DNA from: Streptomyces sp. SID12501
GTDB taxonomy: Bacteria; Actinomycetota; Actinomycetes; Streptomycetales; Streptomycetaceae
Reading direction: 5' to 3'
Assembly: GCF_010550245.1 (NCBI RefSeq)
Contig: NZ_JAAGLU010000002.1
Coordinates: 308,016-372,015, forward strand
Length of the DNA stretch: 64,000 nt
The position numbers and the translations under genes are program-made. The notes under the pieces are model-generated. The model did not search any database and was not told the origin of the DNA. It saw only the letters and a list, made by a program, of their open reading frames with translations. Positions 50,985 to 62,494 of the stretch are shown here, piece by piece. The stretch's first letter is position 1. Each line of letters opens with the position of its first letter.

Positions 50985-53261
50985 CTACTTCACCGGCTGC
51001 GGCTCCGGCACGTTCTCCGGCTCCGTCTCGCCCGCCGGGGGCTCCTCGTCCGCCGGGGTCTTCACGGACTCCAGGAGGAGCTGGGCGACGTCGACCACCG
51101 TGATGGACTCCTTCGCCTTGCCTTCGTTCTTCTTGCCGTTGACCGAGTCGGTCAGCATGACGAGGCAGAACGGGCAGGCCGTCGACACGATGTCGGGGTT
51201 CAGCGACAGTGCCTCGTCAACCCGCTCGTTGTTGATGCGCTTGCCGATCCGCTCCTCCATCCACATCCGCGCGCCGCCCGCGCCGCAGCAGAAGCCGCGT
51301 TCCTTGTGGCGGTGCATCTCCTGCTGGCGCAGGCCCGGGACGGCCGACATGATCTCGCGCGGGGGCGTGTAGATCTTGTTGTGGCGGCCCAGGTAGCAGG
51401 GGTCGTGGTAGGTGATGAGGCCCTCGACCGGGGTCACCGGGAGCAGCTTGCCGTCGTCGATGAGGTGCTGGAGCAGCTGGGTGTGGTGGACGACCTCGTA
51501 GTCGCCGCCGAGCTGCGGGTACTCGTTGCCGATGGTGTTCAGGCAGTGCGGGCAGGTCGCGACGATCTTCTTGGCCGACCTGGGCTTCTTCGTCGACTCG
51601 TCCTCGTCGTCCTCACCGAACGCCATGTTCAGCGCGGCCACGTTCTCCATGCCGAGCTCCTGGAACAGGGGCTCGTTGCCGAGACGGCGGGCCGAGTCGC
51701 CGGTGCACTTCTCGTCGCCGCCCATGATCGCGAACTTGACGCCCGCGATGTGGAGGAGCTCGGCGAAGGCCTTCGTCGTCTTCTTGGCGCGGTCTTCCAA
51801 CGCACCGGCGCAGCCGACCCAGTACAGGTACTCGACCTCGGTGAGGTCCTCGATGTCCTGGCCGACGACCGGCACCTCGAAGTCGAGCTCCTTGAGCCAC
51901 TCCAGGCGCTGCTTCTTCGCCAGGCCCCAGGGGTTGCCCTTCTTCTCCAGGTTCTTGAGCATCGTCCCGGCTTCCGACGGGAACGCGCTCTCGATCATCA
52001 CCTGGTAGCGGCGCATGTCGACGATGTGGTCGACGTGCTCGATGTCCACCGGGCACTGCTCGACGCAGGCGCCGCAGGTCGTGCAGGACCACAGGACGTC
52101 CGGGTCGATGACGCCGTTCTCCTCGGCGGTGCCGATCAGCGGGCGCTCGGCCTCGGCGAGGGCTGCGGCCGGTACGCCTGCCAGCTGCTCAGCGCTCGCC
52201 TTCTCGTCACCCTCCGCCGTCTTGCCGCCGCCTGCCAGCAGGTACGGGGCCTTGGCGTGGGCGTGGTCCCGCAGGGACATGATCAGCAGCTTGGGGGAGA
52301 GCGGCTTGCCGGTGTTCCAGGCGGGGCACTGCGACTGGCAGCGACCGCACTCCGTACAGGTGGAGAAGTCGAGCAGGCCCTTCCAGGAGAACTGTTCGAC
52401 CTGCGATACGCCGAAGACGTCGTCGTCGCCCGGGTCGGTGAAGTCGATCGCCTCGCCGCCGGACGTCATCGGCTGGAGGGCGCCCAGGGCCGTGCCGCCG
52501 GTCGCCTCGCGCTTGAACCAGATGTTCGGGAAGGCGAGGAAGCGGTGCCAGGCGACGCCCATGTTGGTGTTGAGCGAGACGACGATCATCCAGACGAACG
52601 AGGTGCTGATCTTCACCGTCGCGGTGAGGTAGATCAGGTTCTGGAGTGTCGCCGTGCTCAGGCCCTTGAAGGCCAGGACGAGCGGGTACGAGGCGAAGTA
52701 CGCGGCCTCGTAGTGCTCGACGTGGTGGATCGCGCCCTCCAGGCCGCGCAGCACGTAGATCGCGAGGCCGATGGTGAGGATGACGTACTCGACGAAGTAC
52801 GCCTGGCCCGACTTGGAGCCCGCGAAGCGGGACTTGCGGCCGGGGCGCGAGGGCAGGTTCAGCAGGCGGATGACGATCAGCACGGCGATGCCGAGGATGG
52901 TCATCACGCCGATGAACTCGATGTACAGCTCGAACGGCAGGAAGCCGCCGATGACCGGCAGCGTCCAGTCGGCCGAGAAGAGCTGGCCGAAGGCCTGGGC
53001 GAGGGTCGGCGGCAGCGTCAGGAAGCCGACCGCCACGAACCAGTGGGCGAAGCCGACGATGCCCCACCGGTTCATGCGCGTGTGGCCGAGGAACTCCTTC
53101 GCCAGCGTGACACTGCGCTGGTACGGGTTGTCCGTCCGAAGGCCGGCCGGGACCGGCTGGCCGAGTTTGAAGTACCGGACGAACTGACCGATGGCGCGTG
53201 CGAGCAGCGCGACGCCGATCACGGTCAGGACGAGCGACACGATGATCGCGGCGAGTTGCAT
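50985..53261 (-). CDS. Membrane Fe-S oxidoreductase (HdrD/GlpC-like, CCG domains)
   Basis: This 758-aa protein has an N-terminal part with about five transmembrane helices (e.g. AIIVSLVLTVIGVALLARAI, VGFAHWFVAVGFLTLPPTLA) like NarI/HdrE cytochrome-type subunits. A ferredoxin-like domain with two 4Fe-4S motifs, CTECGRCQSQCP and CTTCGACVEQCP, follows at about 310-430, then two CCG domains ending in GFCCGAGGARMWMEER and the TACPFC motif. Family members move electrons between quinones and Fe-S partners; in actinobacteria the physiological donor is not known. ATG at 53261 with GAGGAG. It is a core gene, transcribed away from the MraY-like gene. Confidence 0.93.
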   Translation of the reverse strand: MQLAAIIVSLVLTVIGVALLARAIGQFVRYFKLGQPVPAGLRTDNPYQRSVTLAKEFLGHTRMNRWGIVGFAHWFVAVGFLTLPPTLAQAFGQLFSADWTLPVIGGFLPFELYIEFIGVMTILGIAVLIVIRLLNLPSRPGRKSRFAGSKSGQAYFVEYVILTIGLAIYVLRGLEGAIHHVEHYEAAYFASYPLVLAFKGLSTATLQNLIYLTATVKISTSFVWMIVVSLNTNMGVAWHRFLAFPNIWFKREATGGTALGALQPMTSGGEAIDFTDPGDDDVFGVSQVEQFSWKGLLDFSTCTECGRCQSQCPAWNTGKPLSPKLLIMSLRDHAHAKAPYLLAGGGKTAEGDEKASAEQLAGVPAAALAEAERPLIGTAEENGVIDPDVLWSCTTCGACVEQCPVDIEHVDHIVDMRRYQVMIESAFPSEAGTMLKNLEKKGNPWGLAKKQRLEWLKELDFEVPVVGQDIEDLTEVEYLYWVGCAGALEDRAKKTTKAFAELLHIAGVKFAIMGGDEKCTGDSARRLGNEPLFQELGMENVAALNMAFGEDDEDESTKKPRSAKKIVATCPHCLNTIGNEYPQLGGDYEVVHHTQLLQHLIDDGKLLPVTPVEGLITYHDPCYLGRHNKIYTPPREIMSAVPGLRQQEMHRHKERGFCCGAGGARMWMEERIGKRINNERVDEALSLNPDIVSTACPFCLVMLTDSVNGKKNEGKAKESITVVDVAQLLLESVKTPADEEPPAGETEPENVPEPQPVK

Positions 53262-53526
53262 GGAAGGGCTCCTCAGGCCTGCGCGCGTAATGACTGACGG
53301 ATGCGTGGTGGATGACTGGCGGAATGGCTGGGGGAGAGTATTACTAAGCGGTAACTTAGGCAGTCTGTCAGAGACTACCCAACATCCTGGCCCGCACTGT
53401 AGTCAGGGGCGGAGTGATCTGGATCGCTCAGGCTTACCTGAGTCGTAGATCGAAGCCGATCAGATCAGACGATGTTAAGTCGTGTTATTCGTACAGAATT
53501 GTTACGTTTCCGCCTACCGTGAGCCC
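53262..53526. promoter_or_regulatory. Divergent intergenic region with three palindromes
   Basis: The 265-bp region is AT-richer than its flanks. CTAAG-N6-CTTAG (53344-53359), AGTCT-N5-AGACT (about 53371-53385) and the perfect CTCAGGCTTACCTGAG (53427-53442) are inverted repeats that could serve as operators or terminators for either direction. The run GTTATTCGTACAGAATTGTT near 53483-53502 is a plausible promoter of the plus-strand gene. Confidence 0.5.
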
Positions 53527-54555
53527 GTGCTCTACGGGATCCTCGCCGCCATCGCCGCCCTTTTCCTCGCCGCCGTCCTAGCCGCCCTCCTGCGGACACT
53601 CGCCCTGCGCCTCGGCGTACTCGACCGGCGCCGGGCGCGCCCCCTGCCACTGCTCGGCGGCCTCGCCGTCGTGCTCGCGACGGGGCTGGTCGCGGGGGCG
53701 GGGGAGTGGACCGGTCACGCCCCCCTCGGGGACGGCGTCGCCGCCCTTCTCCTCGCCGGTGCGGGCGTCGGCGTGCTCGGGCTGGTGGCCGACGTGCGGC
53801 GGGTGAAGGCGCGGTTCCTTGTCGTCGGTACGGCCGTCGCCGCCGCGTTCGTGGTGCCGTACGGGGAGCTGGGGTTCGGGGTCGGGCTGCTCGCCGCCCT
53901 CTGGATCGTGTTCGTGACCGTCGCCTTCCGGGCCCTCGACCACGCCGACGGGCTGGTGGGGACCGTCGGGGTGCTGACCGCCTTCGGGGTGGCCGCGTGC
54001 GCGGCCGTCGAGGTGCTGGACGGGCTCGCCGTGCTGCTGAGCGTGCTGGCCGCCGCGCTCACCGGGTTCCTCATGCACAACTGGCATCCTGCGCGGATCG
54101 CCCTCGGCGCGTGCGGGTCCCTGTTCACCGGGTTCGTGCTGGCCTCGGCGGCGGTGGTCGTGCGGACCGGGCACGAACCGGCGTCCAGTGCGGGGGTGCT
54201 GTTCGCGCTCACGGCTGTGGCGGGCGCGGATGTGGTGCTCGTCGTGGTGTCGCGTCGGCTGGCCGGACGGCCGCTGGCGCGGAGCGGGCCCGATCATCTC
54301 GCGCACCGGCTGCGGCGGCTGGGCCTCACCGCGCGCGGGGCGGCGGTTCTGCTCGGTGCGGGTGCCTTCGGGGCGGTGCTGGTGGGTGTGCTCGCGCACG
54401 GCGGATGGGCCGGGGAATCGGGGCTGTGGTGGGTGGCGGGGGTGGCCGGGATGGTCGTACTGGGGCTGCTGAGAGTTCCCGTGTACGGGCTCCGGCGGCC
54501 TCCTACCGCGCAGTCGGCGCAGGTCAGAGCGGCATTGCGCGTAAGGAACGGATAA
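53527..54555 (+). CDS. MraY/WecA-like membrane protein lacking catalytic aspartates
   Basis: This 342-aa protein has about ten hydrophobic spans in the layout of prenyl-phosphate sugar-1-phosphate transferases. The start is uncertain; GTG 53527 is chosen at the head of the first span. In WecA/MraY the first loop carries DD, but here it reads GLVADVRRVKAR; the third carries GDxGS, but here LGACGSLF. The DHADGL loop is retained. Loss of two of the Mg-binding Asp residues suggests that it no longer transfers sugar phosphate and may bind or move a lipid-linked precursor, or act as a partner of an active enzyme. It lies directly upstream of dnaK, but without shared transcription. Confidence 0.8.
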   Translation: MLYGILAAIAALFLAAVLAALLRTLALRLGVLDRRRARPLPLLGGLAVVLATGLVAGAGEWTGHAPLGDGVAALLLAGAGVGVLGLVADVRRVKARFLVVGTAVAAAFVVPYGELGFGVGLLAALWIVFVTVAFRALDHADGLVGTVGVLTAFGVAACAAVEVLDGLAVLLSVLAAALTGFLMHNWHPARIALGACGSLFTGFVLASAAVVVRTGHEPASSAGVLFALTAVAGADVVLVVVSRRLAGRPLARSGPDHLAHRLRRLGLTARGAAVLLGAGAFGAVLVGVLAHGGWAGESGLWWVAGVAGMVVLGLLRVPVYGLRRPPTAQSAQVRAALRVRNG

Positions 54556-54557
54556 GA

Positions 54558-57140
<2,583 letters not shown>

Positions 57141-57185
57141 CGTGAGCACTGACGCGGGGAACGCCGGAAAGGAGGGACGTCGGGG

Positions 57186-58373
57186 ATGAGCACCAAGGAC
57201 TTCATCGAGAAGGACTTCTACAAGGTCCTCGGCGTCCCGAAGGACGCCACCGAGGCCGAGATCAAGAAGGCGTACCGGAAACTCGCCCGCGAGTTCCACC
57301 CGGACGCCAACAAGGGCAACGCCAAGGCCGAGGAGCGCTTCAAGGAGATCTCCGAGGCGAACGACATCCTCGGCGACCCCAAGAAGCGCAAGGAGTACGA
57401 CGAGGCCCGTGCCCTCTTCGGCAACGGCGGCTTCCGTCCGGGGCCGGGCGCGGGCGGCGGCTCCTTCAACTTCGACCTGGGTGACCTCTTCGGTGGCGGC
57501 GCCCCGGGCGGGGCCGGATCCGGCCCCGGCGCGGGTGGCTTCGGCGGCGGTATCGGAGATGTCTTCGGCGGACTGTTCAACCGGGGCGGCGGCACCACGC
57601 GTGCGCAGCCCCGGCGCGGCCAGGACATCGACACCGAGGTCACGCTGAGCTTCACGGAGGCGGTGGACGGCGCGACGGTCCCGTTGCGCATGACGTCCCA
57701 GTCACCGTGCAAGGCGTGCTCGGGAACCGGCGACAAGAACGGCACGCCGCGCGTGTGCCCGACGTGTGTCGGGACCGGCCAGGTGGCGCGCGGTTCGGGC
57801 GGCGGTTTCTCCTTGACCGACCCCTGCCCGGACTGCAAGGGCCGGGGCCTGATCGCGGAGCACGCCTGCCTGGTGTGCAGCGGCTCCGGGCGCGCCAAGT
57901 CCTCCCGGACGATGCAGGTGCGCATCCCGGCGGGCGTGGCGCACGACCAGCGCATCCGCCTCCGCGGCAAGGGAGCGCCGGGCGAGCGAGGCGGTCCGGC
58001 CGGCGATCTGTACGTCACCGTGCATGTCGACGCCCACCCGGTCTTCGGCCGCAGGGAGGACAACCTGACGGTGACGGTGCCGGTGACGTTCGTCGAGGCG
58101 GCACTCGGCGGCGAGGTCAGGGTCCCGACCCTGAGCGGCCCGCCGGTCACCCTGAAGCTTCCTCCGGGCACACCCAACGGGCGCACGATGCGCGCGCGGG
58201 GCAAGGGCGCGGTCCGCAAGGACGGCACCCGGGGCGATCTGCTGGTCACCGTCGAGGTGAGTGTCCCGACGGAGCTGACGGGGAAGGCTCGTGACGCACT
58301 GGAGGCGTATCGCGAGGCGACCGCGGACGAGGATCCGCGGGCGGAGCTGTTCGAGGCAGCGAAGGGAGCTTGA
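57186..58373 (+). CDS. dnaJ: Co-chaperone DnaJ (Hsp40)
   Basis: This 395-aa DnaJ has a J domain with HPD at 38-40 (REFHPDANK), a G/F-rich region with many Gly-Phe units (about 80-150), and four CxxCxGxG knuckles: CKACSGTG, CPTCVGTG, CPDCKGRG and CLVCSGSG. A C-terminal substrate domain follows. It stimulates DnaK ATPase activity and hands over clients. The ATG at 57186 has GGAGG at some distance. The stop overlaps an in-frame TTG of hspR, so synthesis of the repressor is coupled to the chaperones. Confidence 0.98.
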   Translation: MSTKDFIEKDFYKVLGVPKDATEAEIKKAYRKLAREFHPDANKGNAKAEERFKEISEANDILGDPKKRKEYDEARALFGNGGFRPGPGAGGGSFNFDLGDLFGGGAPGGAGSGPGAGGFGGGIGDVFGGLFNRGGGTTRAQPRRGQDIDTEVTLSFTEAVDGATVPLRMTSQSPCKACSGTGDKNGTPRVCPTCVGTGQVARGSGGGFSLTDPCPDCKGRGLIAEHACLVCSGSGRAKSSRTMQVRIPAGVAHDQRIRLRGKGAPGERGGPAGDLYVTVHVDAHPVFGRREDNLTVTVPVTFVEAALGGEVRVPTLSGPPVTLKLPPGTPNGRTMRARGKGAVRKDGTRGDLLVTVEVSVPTELTGKARDALEAYREATADEDPRAELFEAAKGA

Positions 58374-58378
58374 CCGAG

Positions 58379-58825
58379 ATGGACGGTCGTCGACGCAACC
58401 CGTATGAACTGACGCAGGAGACCCCGGTCTACGTCATCTCGGTGGCGGCCCAGCTCTCGGGCCTGCACCCGCAGACCCTGCGCCAGTACGACCGCCTGGG
58501 CCTGGTCTCACCCGACCGCACCGCCGGCCGGGGCCGCCGCTACTCGGCCCGCGACATCGACCTGCTCCGCACGGTGCAGGCCCTGTCGCAGGACGAGGGC
58601 ATCAACCTGGCCGGCATCAAGCGGATCATCGAACTGGAGAACCAGGTCGCCGCGTTGCAGGCACGGGTGGCGGAGATGGAGTCCGCGCTGGACGGGGCCG
58701 CGGCTGCGATGCAGCAGCGGGAGGCGGCTGTGCATGCCTCGTACCGGCGGGATCTGGTGCCGTATCAGGAAGTTCAGCAGACGAGTGCGCTGGTGGTCTG
58801 GCGGCCGAAGCGGCAACAGGACTGA
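58379..58825 (+). CDS. hspR: Heat-shock repressor HspR (MerR family)
   Basis: This 148-aa MerR-type protein has the winged HTH YVISVAAQLSGLHPQTLRQY and DRLGLVSPDRTAGRGRRYSA, followed by a helical coiled coil (ELENQVAALQARVAEMESAL) and the conserved C-terminal YQEVQQTSALVVWRP. It binds HAIR sequences and represses the dnaK operon, with DnaK as co-repressor. ATG 58379 gives the usual first residues MDGRRRNPYEL; an in-frame TTG at 58370 overlaps the dnaJ stop. A perfect palindromic terminator follows. Confidence 0.97.
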   Translation: MDGRRRNPYELTQETPVYVISVAAQLSGLHPQTLRQYDRLGLVSPDRTAGRGRRYSARDIDLLRTVQALSQDEGINLAGIKRIIELENQVAALQARVAEMESALDGAAAAMQQREAAVHASYRRDLVPYQEVQQTSALVVWRPKRQQD

Positions 58826-58846
58826 CGCAGGTGGACAGACACGCGA

Positions 58847-58876
58847 GAGGGGCCCGGAGAATTCTCCGGGCCCCTC
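58847..58876. terminator. Terminator of the dnaK operon
   Basis: A 30-bp perfect palindrome built on GAGGGGCCCGGAGA and its complement, starting 21 bp after the hspR stop. It also faces the convergent fibronectin III fragment, so it probably works in both directions. Confidence 0.88.
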
Positions 58877-58885
58877 CTCGCATGC

Positions 58886-59110
58886 TCAGGGCGCCAGAGC
58901 CGCCCAGGCGTCGCCGGGGGCGGACTCGGTGCCGTCGGCGTGCAGGGCGGTCACCCAGTAGAAGTGGGTGGTGCCGGCGGTGGCCGTGGTGTCGGTGTAC
59001 GACCGGCCTCGGGTGCACGGTGAGGGTGAGCATCGTGTTGCCGCCGTACGCCACCGAGGCCGTCGTCCCGGAAGGCCCCGCCGAGGGCTCGTCATCGTGA
59101 GGCGATCACG
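58886..59110 (-). pseudogene. Fragment of a fibronectin III-type domain
   Basis: The minus strand carries SYTDTTATAGTTHFYWVTAL and HADGTESAPGDAWAALAP before a stop, the last strands of an FnIII-like domain. A second frame upstream has GPSGTTASVAYGGNTMLTLT. The pieces are out of frame with each other and with the FnIII exoprotein gene upstream. It is the degraded end of a second gene or a lost final domain. Confidence 0.55.
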
Positions 59111-59134
59111 GGCCACCGGCGGAGCTGAGACGGG

Positions 59135-61093
59135 TCAGGCCGTGGGTGTCGCCGTCACCTCGGGGGACAGTGCGGACTCCGTGCCGGTCTCGGCGACGGA
59201 GGCGACGGCGTAGTAGTACGCCGTGCCGTTGATCAGCCCCGTGTCGGTGTAGCTGGTGACGTGGGTCAGGACACTCGACTCGGCGGTCTCCTTGGTGAAC
59301 CCAGGGGTGGTCGAGCGGTAGACGCGGTAGCCGACGACCACCTGCTCGGTGGAACTCTGGGGACTGGCGTCCCAGAGGAGCCGGACCTGCCCGTCGCCCG
59401 GAACGGCCTGGACCGCGTTGACGGGCAGCGGCAGCTGCGTCAGAGGCACCACGTGCGGCCGGAACGAGCCCGAGGGCACGGAACGGACGCCGTACGGCGA
59501 GACGGCGACCACGGCGTAGTAGTAGTCGTACTCGTTCTCGGAGACCGTGGCCTGGAACGACGTTCCCCCACCCCCGAAGCGGTTCGCCGCCACGGTCGTG
59601 TCCACGGGGGTGGTGCGCGAGCGGTACACCTCGTAGCCGGACACGGGGACGTACCCGTTGTTCTCGAAGCTCATCGAGAGCCGGTTGTTCACGATGGAGG
59701 GGTTCATGATGGCCGGTGGCCTCGGAGCACTGCTCGGTCCGACCGGCCTCGTCGCGTGGACCAAGGAATTCCAGGTGGACTCGTTCCCCGCCGCGTCCAC
59801 GGCCTTCACCGTGTACGAGTAGAGCTGGCCGGGCTCAGCGCTCGTGTCCCGGTAGGCCGTTGTGGACGTCGATCCCAGCCTGGGACCGCCGGGTATCGAC
59901 GACGTCGAACGGTAGATGTGGTACTTCGCCGCGTCGGGGCCCGAACTCCGCCAGGTCAGGGTCACCCCGCCCTCGTCCGCCGAGGCGACCGTGAGACCTT
60001 CGGGCGCCGGCGGCGCGACGGTGTCCCGGGTGGCCCACACGACGGCCGAGTACGCCGACGGGCTCCCGGCCGCGTTCAGCCCCCGCACCTTGTACGCGTA
60101 GGGCACGTTGGCCGCCGCGGTCCCGTCGGTGTACGCGGGCGACCCGACCGTCGCGACGAGCTCGAACGTCCCGCTGTCGCCGAACGCGCGGTACACCTCG
60201 TACGACGCCGCTCCCGGAGCGGCCTTCCACGCAAGGGAGTTGGCCGCGCTCGTCGACGTCGCCACGAGTCCCTGCGGGGCACCGAACTCGGTGGCGACGG
60301 TCTTGTCGGCACTGCCCGCCGACTCGTTGCCGGCCTTGTCGTAGGCGCGGACCTCGTAGTAGTAGGTCTCGCCGGTCGCGAGCGGGGTGTCGGTGTACGA
60401 GGTCCCGGTCGTGGCCGAGAGCCGCTTCCAACTGTCGCTGCTCGTGACGCGGCGGTAGACGCGATACCCGGAGAGGTCCATCTCCTTGTTCTTCGCCCAG
60501 GTGAGCTTCGCCTTGCCCGTTGTCTTGTCGTACGTGACGGTCGGCGCCGTCGGCGCGAGCGGCTTGACCTTGTCCACCGACGCCGAAGTCCTGGGCGTGT
60601 ACGCGAAGTTGACGTTCGCGTTGCCGGTGAAGTTGGCGTAGTCGATGCGGAGGGTGTGCTTGCCCTTGGGGATGGTGAGGTTGACGGTCTTCTTCTGGGT
60701 CGTCGTGACGTTCTTCCAGAGGTTGACCTTGATCTTGCCGTCGAGGTAGACGCGGATGCCGTCCTGGGTGGCCGCGGTGAGGGTGAAGGGCCCGCCGGAG
60801 CCGAAGTCGCGGGTGACGGTCCAGCGGACGCTGAAGTTGTCCTTCGGGAGGCCGGCAGCGGGGGCCTTCGCGCCCCAGTTCTCCGCGATGGCGGAATCGC
60901 AGTCCGTCCTCTTCGGCGTACCGGAGAGGCTGGCGTTCGCGAATAACTGGCGTTTGTAGACAGGGGAGTCGCAGGTGGTCGCGGCGGAGGCGACTGGGGC
61001 GGCGGTGCTGAGCAGCGCACCGGCGGTGGCGAGCACGACGGCGGTCGCCGTCGCGGTGGTGGCTGTGGGCGTCGTACGTCTGTGTGGGTTCAT
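59135..61093 (-). CDS. Secreted PA14 plus fibronectin III exoprotein
   Basis: This 652-aa protein has a Sec signal (TATAVVLATAGALLSTAAPV, then ASAA). A PA14-like sheet domain (about 42-170) contains NFSVRWTVTRDFGSGGPFTL, AATQDGIRVYLDGKIKVNLW and PKGKHTLRIDYANFTGNANV. Five fibronectin III modules then follow, each with the SYTDT...YYYxVxAxDxAGNES pattern, e.g. YYYEVRAYDKAGNESAGSAD. Such proteins bind carbohydrates or cell-wall polymers at the surface; no catalytic domain is present. ATG 61093. It is a probable adhesin or binding protein. Confidence 0.92.
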   Translation of the reverse strand: MNPHRRTTPTATTATATAVVLATAGALLSTAAPVASAATTCDSPVYKRQLFANASLSGTPKRTDCDSAIAENWGAKAPAAGLPKDNFSVRWTVTRDFGSGGPFTLTAATQDGIRVYLDGKIKVNLWKNVTTTQKKTVNLTIPKGKHTLRIDYANFTGNANVNFAYTPRTSASVDKVKPLAPTAPTVTYDKTTGKAKLTWAKNKEMDLSGYRVYRRVTSSDSWKRLSATTGTSYTDTPLATGETYYYEVRAYDKAGNESAGSADKTVATEFGAPQGLVATSTSAANSLAWKAAPGAASYEVYRAFGDSGTFELVATVGSPAYTDGTAAANVPYAYKVRGLNAAGSPSAYSAVVWATRDTVAPPAPEGLTVASADEGGVTLTWRSSGPDAAKYHIYRSTSSIPGGPRLGSTSTTAYRDTSAEPGQLYSYTVKAVDAAGNESTWNSLVHATRPVGPSSAPRPPAIMNPSIVNNRLSMSFENNGYVPVSGYEVYRSRTTPVDTTVAANRFGGGGTSFQATVSENEYDYYYAVVAVSPYGVRSVPSGSFRPHVVPLTQLPLPVNAVQAVPGDGQVRLLWDASPQSSTEQVVVGYRVYRSTTPGFTKETAESSVLTHVTSYTDTGLINGTAYYYAVASVAETGTESALSPEVTATPTA

Positions 61094-61216
61094 GCGGTCC
61101 TTCGGTCGTGGTCGTCGACGGCAGGAGGGAGCCGTCGACGATCAGGACGCGTGAGGATGCGGCTTGGTTGTACGGGTGTTGGGCGAATGGTCCAGAGATG
61201 CGAGGGACGCTGCTGC

Positions 61217-61450
61217 TCAGGCCGAGGGGAGTTCGTCGGCCTTCAACGCCGTCATGAACGAGGTCCAGGCCCGGGTGTCGAAGGCCAGGTTGGGGCCGGA
61301 TGCGTCCTTGCTGTCGCGTACGGGCAGCACGTTCGGGAACCCGGCGGCGATCTCCACGCAGTCGCCGCCCTCTGCACTGTGGCTGCTCTTACGCCAAGTC
61401 GCTGTCTCAGGACTGGGGGCACTCATCCCTGTTACCTCTCTGCGTTGCAT
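61217..61450 (-). CDS. DUF397 domain protein
   Basis: This 77-aa protein has the DUF397 signature ATWRKSSHSAEGGDCVEIA, FPNVLPVRDSKDASGPNLAF and TRAWTSFMTALKA. In Streptomyces these small proteins pair with an XRE/DUF5753 regulator (BldB/WhiJ-type cassettes). The start may be ATG 61450 (AGGAG in the 3' end of the regulator gene) or ATG 61427. It follows the XRE gene by 4 bp and should antagonise or assist it. Confidence 0.92.
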   Translation of the reverse strand: MQRREVTGMSAPSPETATWRKSSHSAEGGDCVEIAAGFPNVLPVRDSKDASGPNLAFDTRAWTSFMTALKADELPSA

Positions 61451-61454
61451 GCTG

Positions 61455-62306
61455 CTACATCTCCTGCCGTACCCGGCTGATCAGGCCGAGGCTGTCCCCA
61501 GGGTTCAAGGCGATTGACCGGAGCGAGTCGAAGATGAGCGCATACTCCGCCGCCTCCTCCGGAGACTCCATGTAGAGCGTCCCCGTGCGTTGCTCCAAGC
61601 ACACGACATCCGGGAACGACGTACCAGGAAACGAAAAGAGGACGAACGATCCGGTCAGTCCCGCGTGCGCGCCCGCCTGGTCCGGGACAACCTGAATCTC
61701 CACGGACGGATGACCGGCCATCTCCTCCAGGTGCTCCAACTGCTTGCGCATCACCCCTCGGCCACCCACTTGAACGCGGAGAGCCGCCTCGCCTTCGATC
61801 ACGCACAGCCGCGGCGGTGTGGACCTTTCCAGGACCTCCTGACGTTTGATCCGTGCTTCTACCAGCGCGTCCATCTCTTCGCGTTTCAGGGACGAGGGGG
61901 CGGCGGAGATGATCTCCCGCGCGTAGTCGGACGTCTGCAGGAGCCCGGCGATGACGCCGTGCTGGTACGACCGGATGCAGTCGGTCATTTCCTCGTACTC
62001 GATGAAGTCCGGGTATGTAGGGCGCGCTTGCCCCGCACGCTGCACCCAGCCCGGTTGCCGCCGCCGTCTGGCCAGCGACACCATCTCGTCGACCTGGGCG
62101 GAATCCTCGACCCCGTAGAACGTCAGCAGGTCACGCAGCTCCCCCAAGGAGATCCCCAAGCGTGCGTTCTCGATGCGGTTGATCTTCGTTCGGTGGCATC
62201 CGATACGGTCAGCCGCCTCATCGAGGGTCTTCCCCGCGGTCTCCCTGAACTCGATCAACAGTGCAGCAAGGCGACGTTGTCGAACCATTGGGCGAGATCC
62301 AGCCAT
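61455..62306 (-). CDS. XRE-family regulator with DUF5753
   Basis: This 283-aa regulator has an N-terminal helix-turn-helix, RLAALLIEFRETAGKTLDEA and ADRIGCHRTKINRIENARLG (about 11-60), and a C-terminal DUF5753 sensor (FIEYEEMTDCIRSYQHGVIA to about residue 270). WhiJ-like proteins of this class work with DUF397 partners and often with an anti-sigma-type ATPase; exactly those genes flank it here. It probably represses a developmental or stress target in combination with them. Confidence 0.92.
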   Translation of the reverse strand: MAGSRPMVRQRRLAALLIEFRETAGKTLDEAADRIGCHRTKINRIENARLGISLGELRDLLTFYGVEDSAQVDEMVSLARRRRQPGWVQRAGQARPTYPDFIEYEEMTDCIRSYQHGVIAGLLQTSDYAREIISAAPSSLKREEMDALVEARIKRQEVLERSTPPRLCVIEGEAALRVQVGGRGVMRKQLEHLEEMAGHPSVEIQVVPDQAGAHAGLTGSFVLFSFPGTSFPDVVCLEQRTGTLYMESPEEAAEYALIFDSLRSIALNPGDSLGLISRVRQEM

Positions 62307-62494
62307 GCGAGCCCCCTTCCTGGATGCCTGTCCGCGTGAACGTTAGCTCATTAATTTGATCATGGATATATTTCCATAGGGGATGTTGCGGACAGGGAGA
62401 TTGCCGTGCACTCTGGAATCCGTTACTCACCGCTCCAGCCCGTGACAGATGAGTCACCTTGACGCACCGTCACCCGCTCGCAAGGGGATGTGCC
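62307..62494. promoter_or_regulatory. Divergent promoter region of the XRE/ATPase cassette
   Basis: The 188 bp between the XRE gene and the ATPase gene has an AT-rich patch at 62341-62383 (TTAGCTCATTAATTTGATCA and following), the most likely site of overlapping promoters. No clean palindrome is seen. Confidence 0.45.

Noticed and set aside
50985..53297. Very long plus-strand open frame opposite the Fe-S oxidoreductase
   Set aside because: High GC removes stop codons in the opposite strand; the minus-strand protein has clear Fe-S motifs and a signal-rich start.
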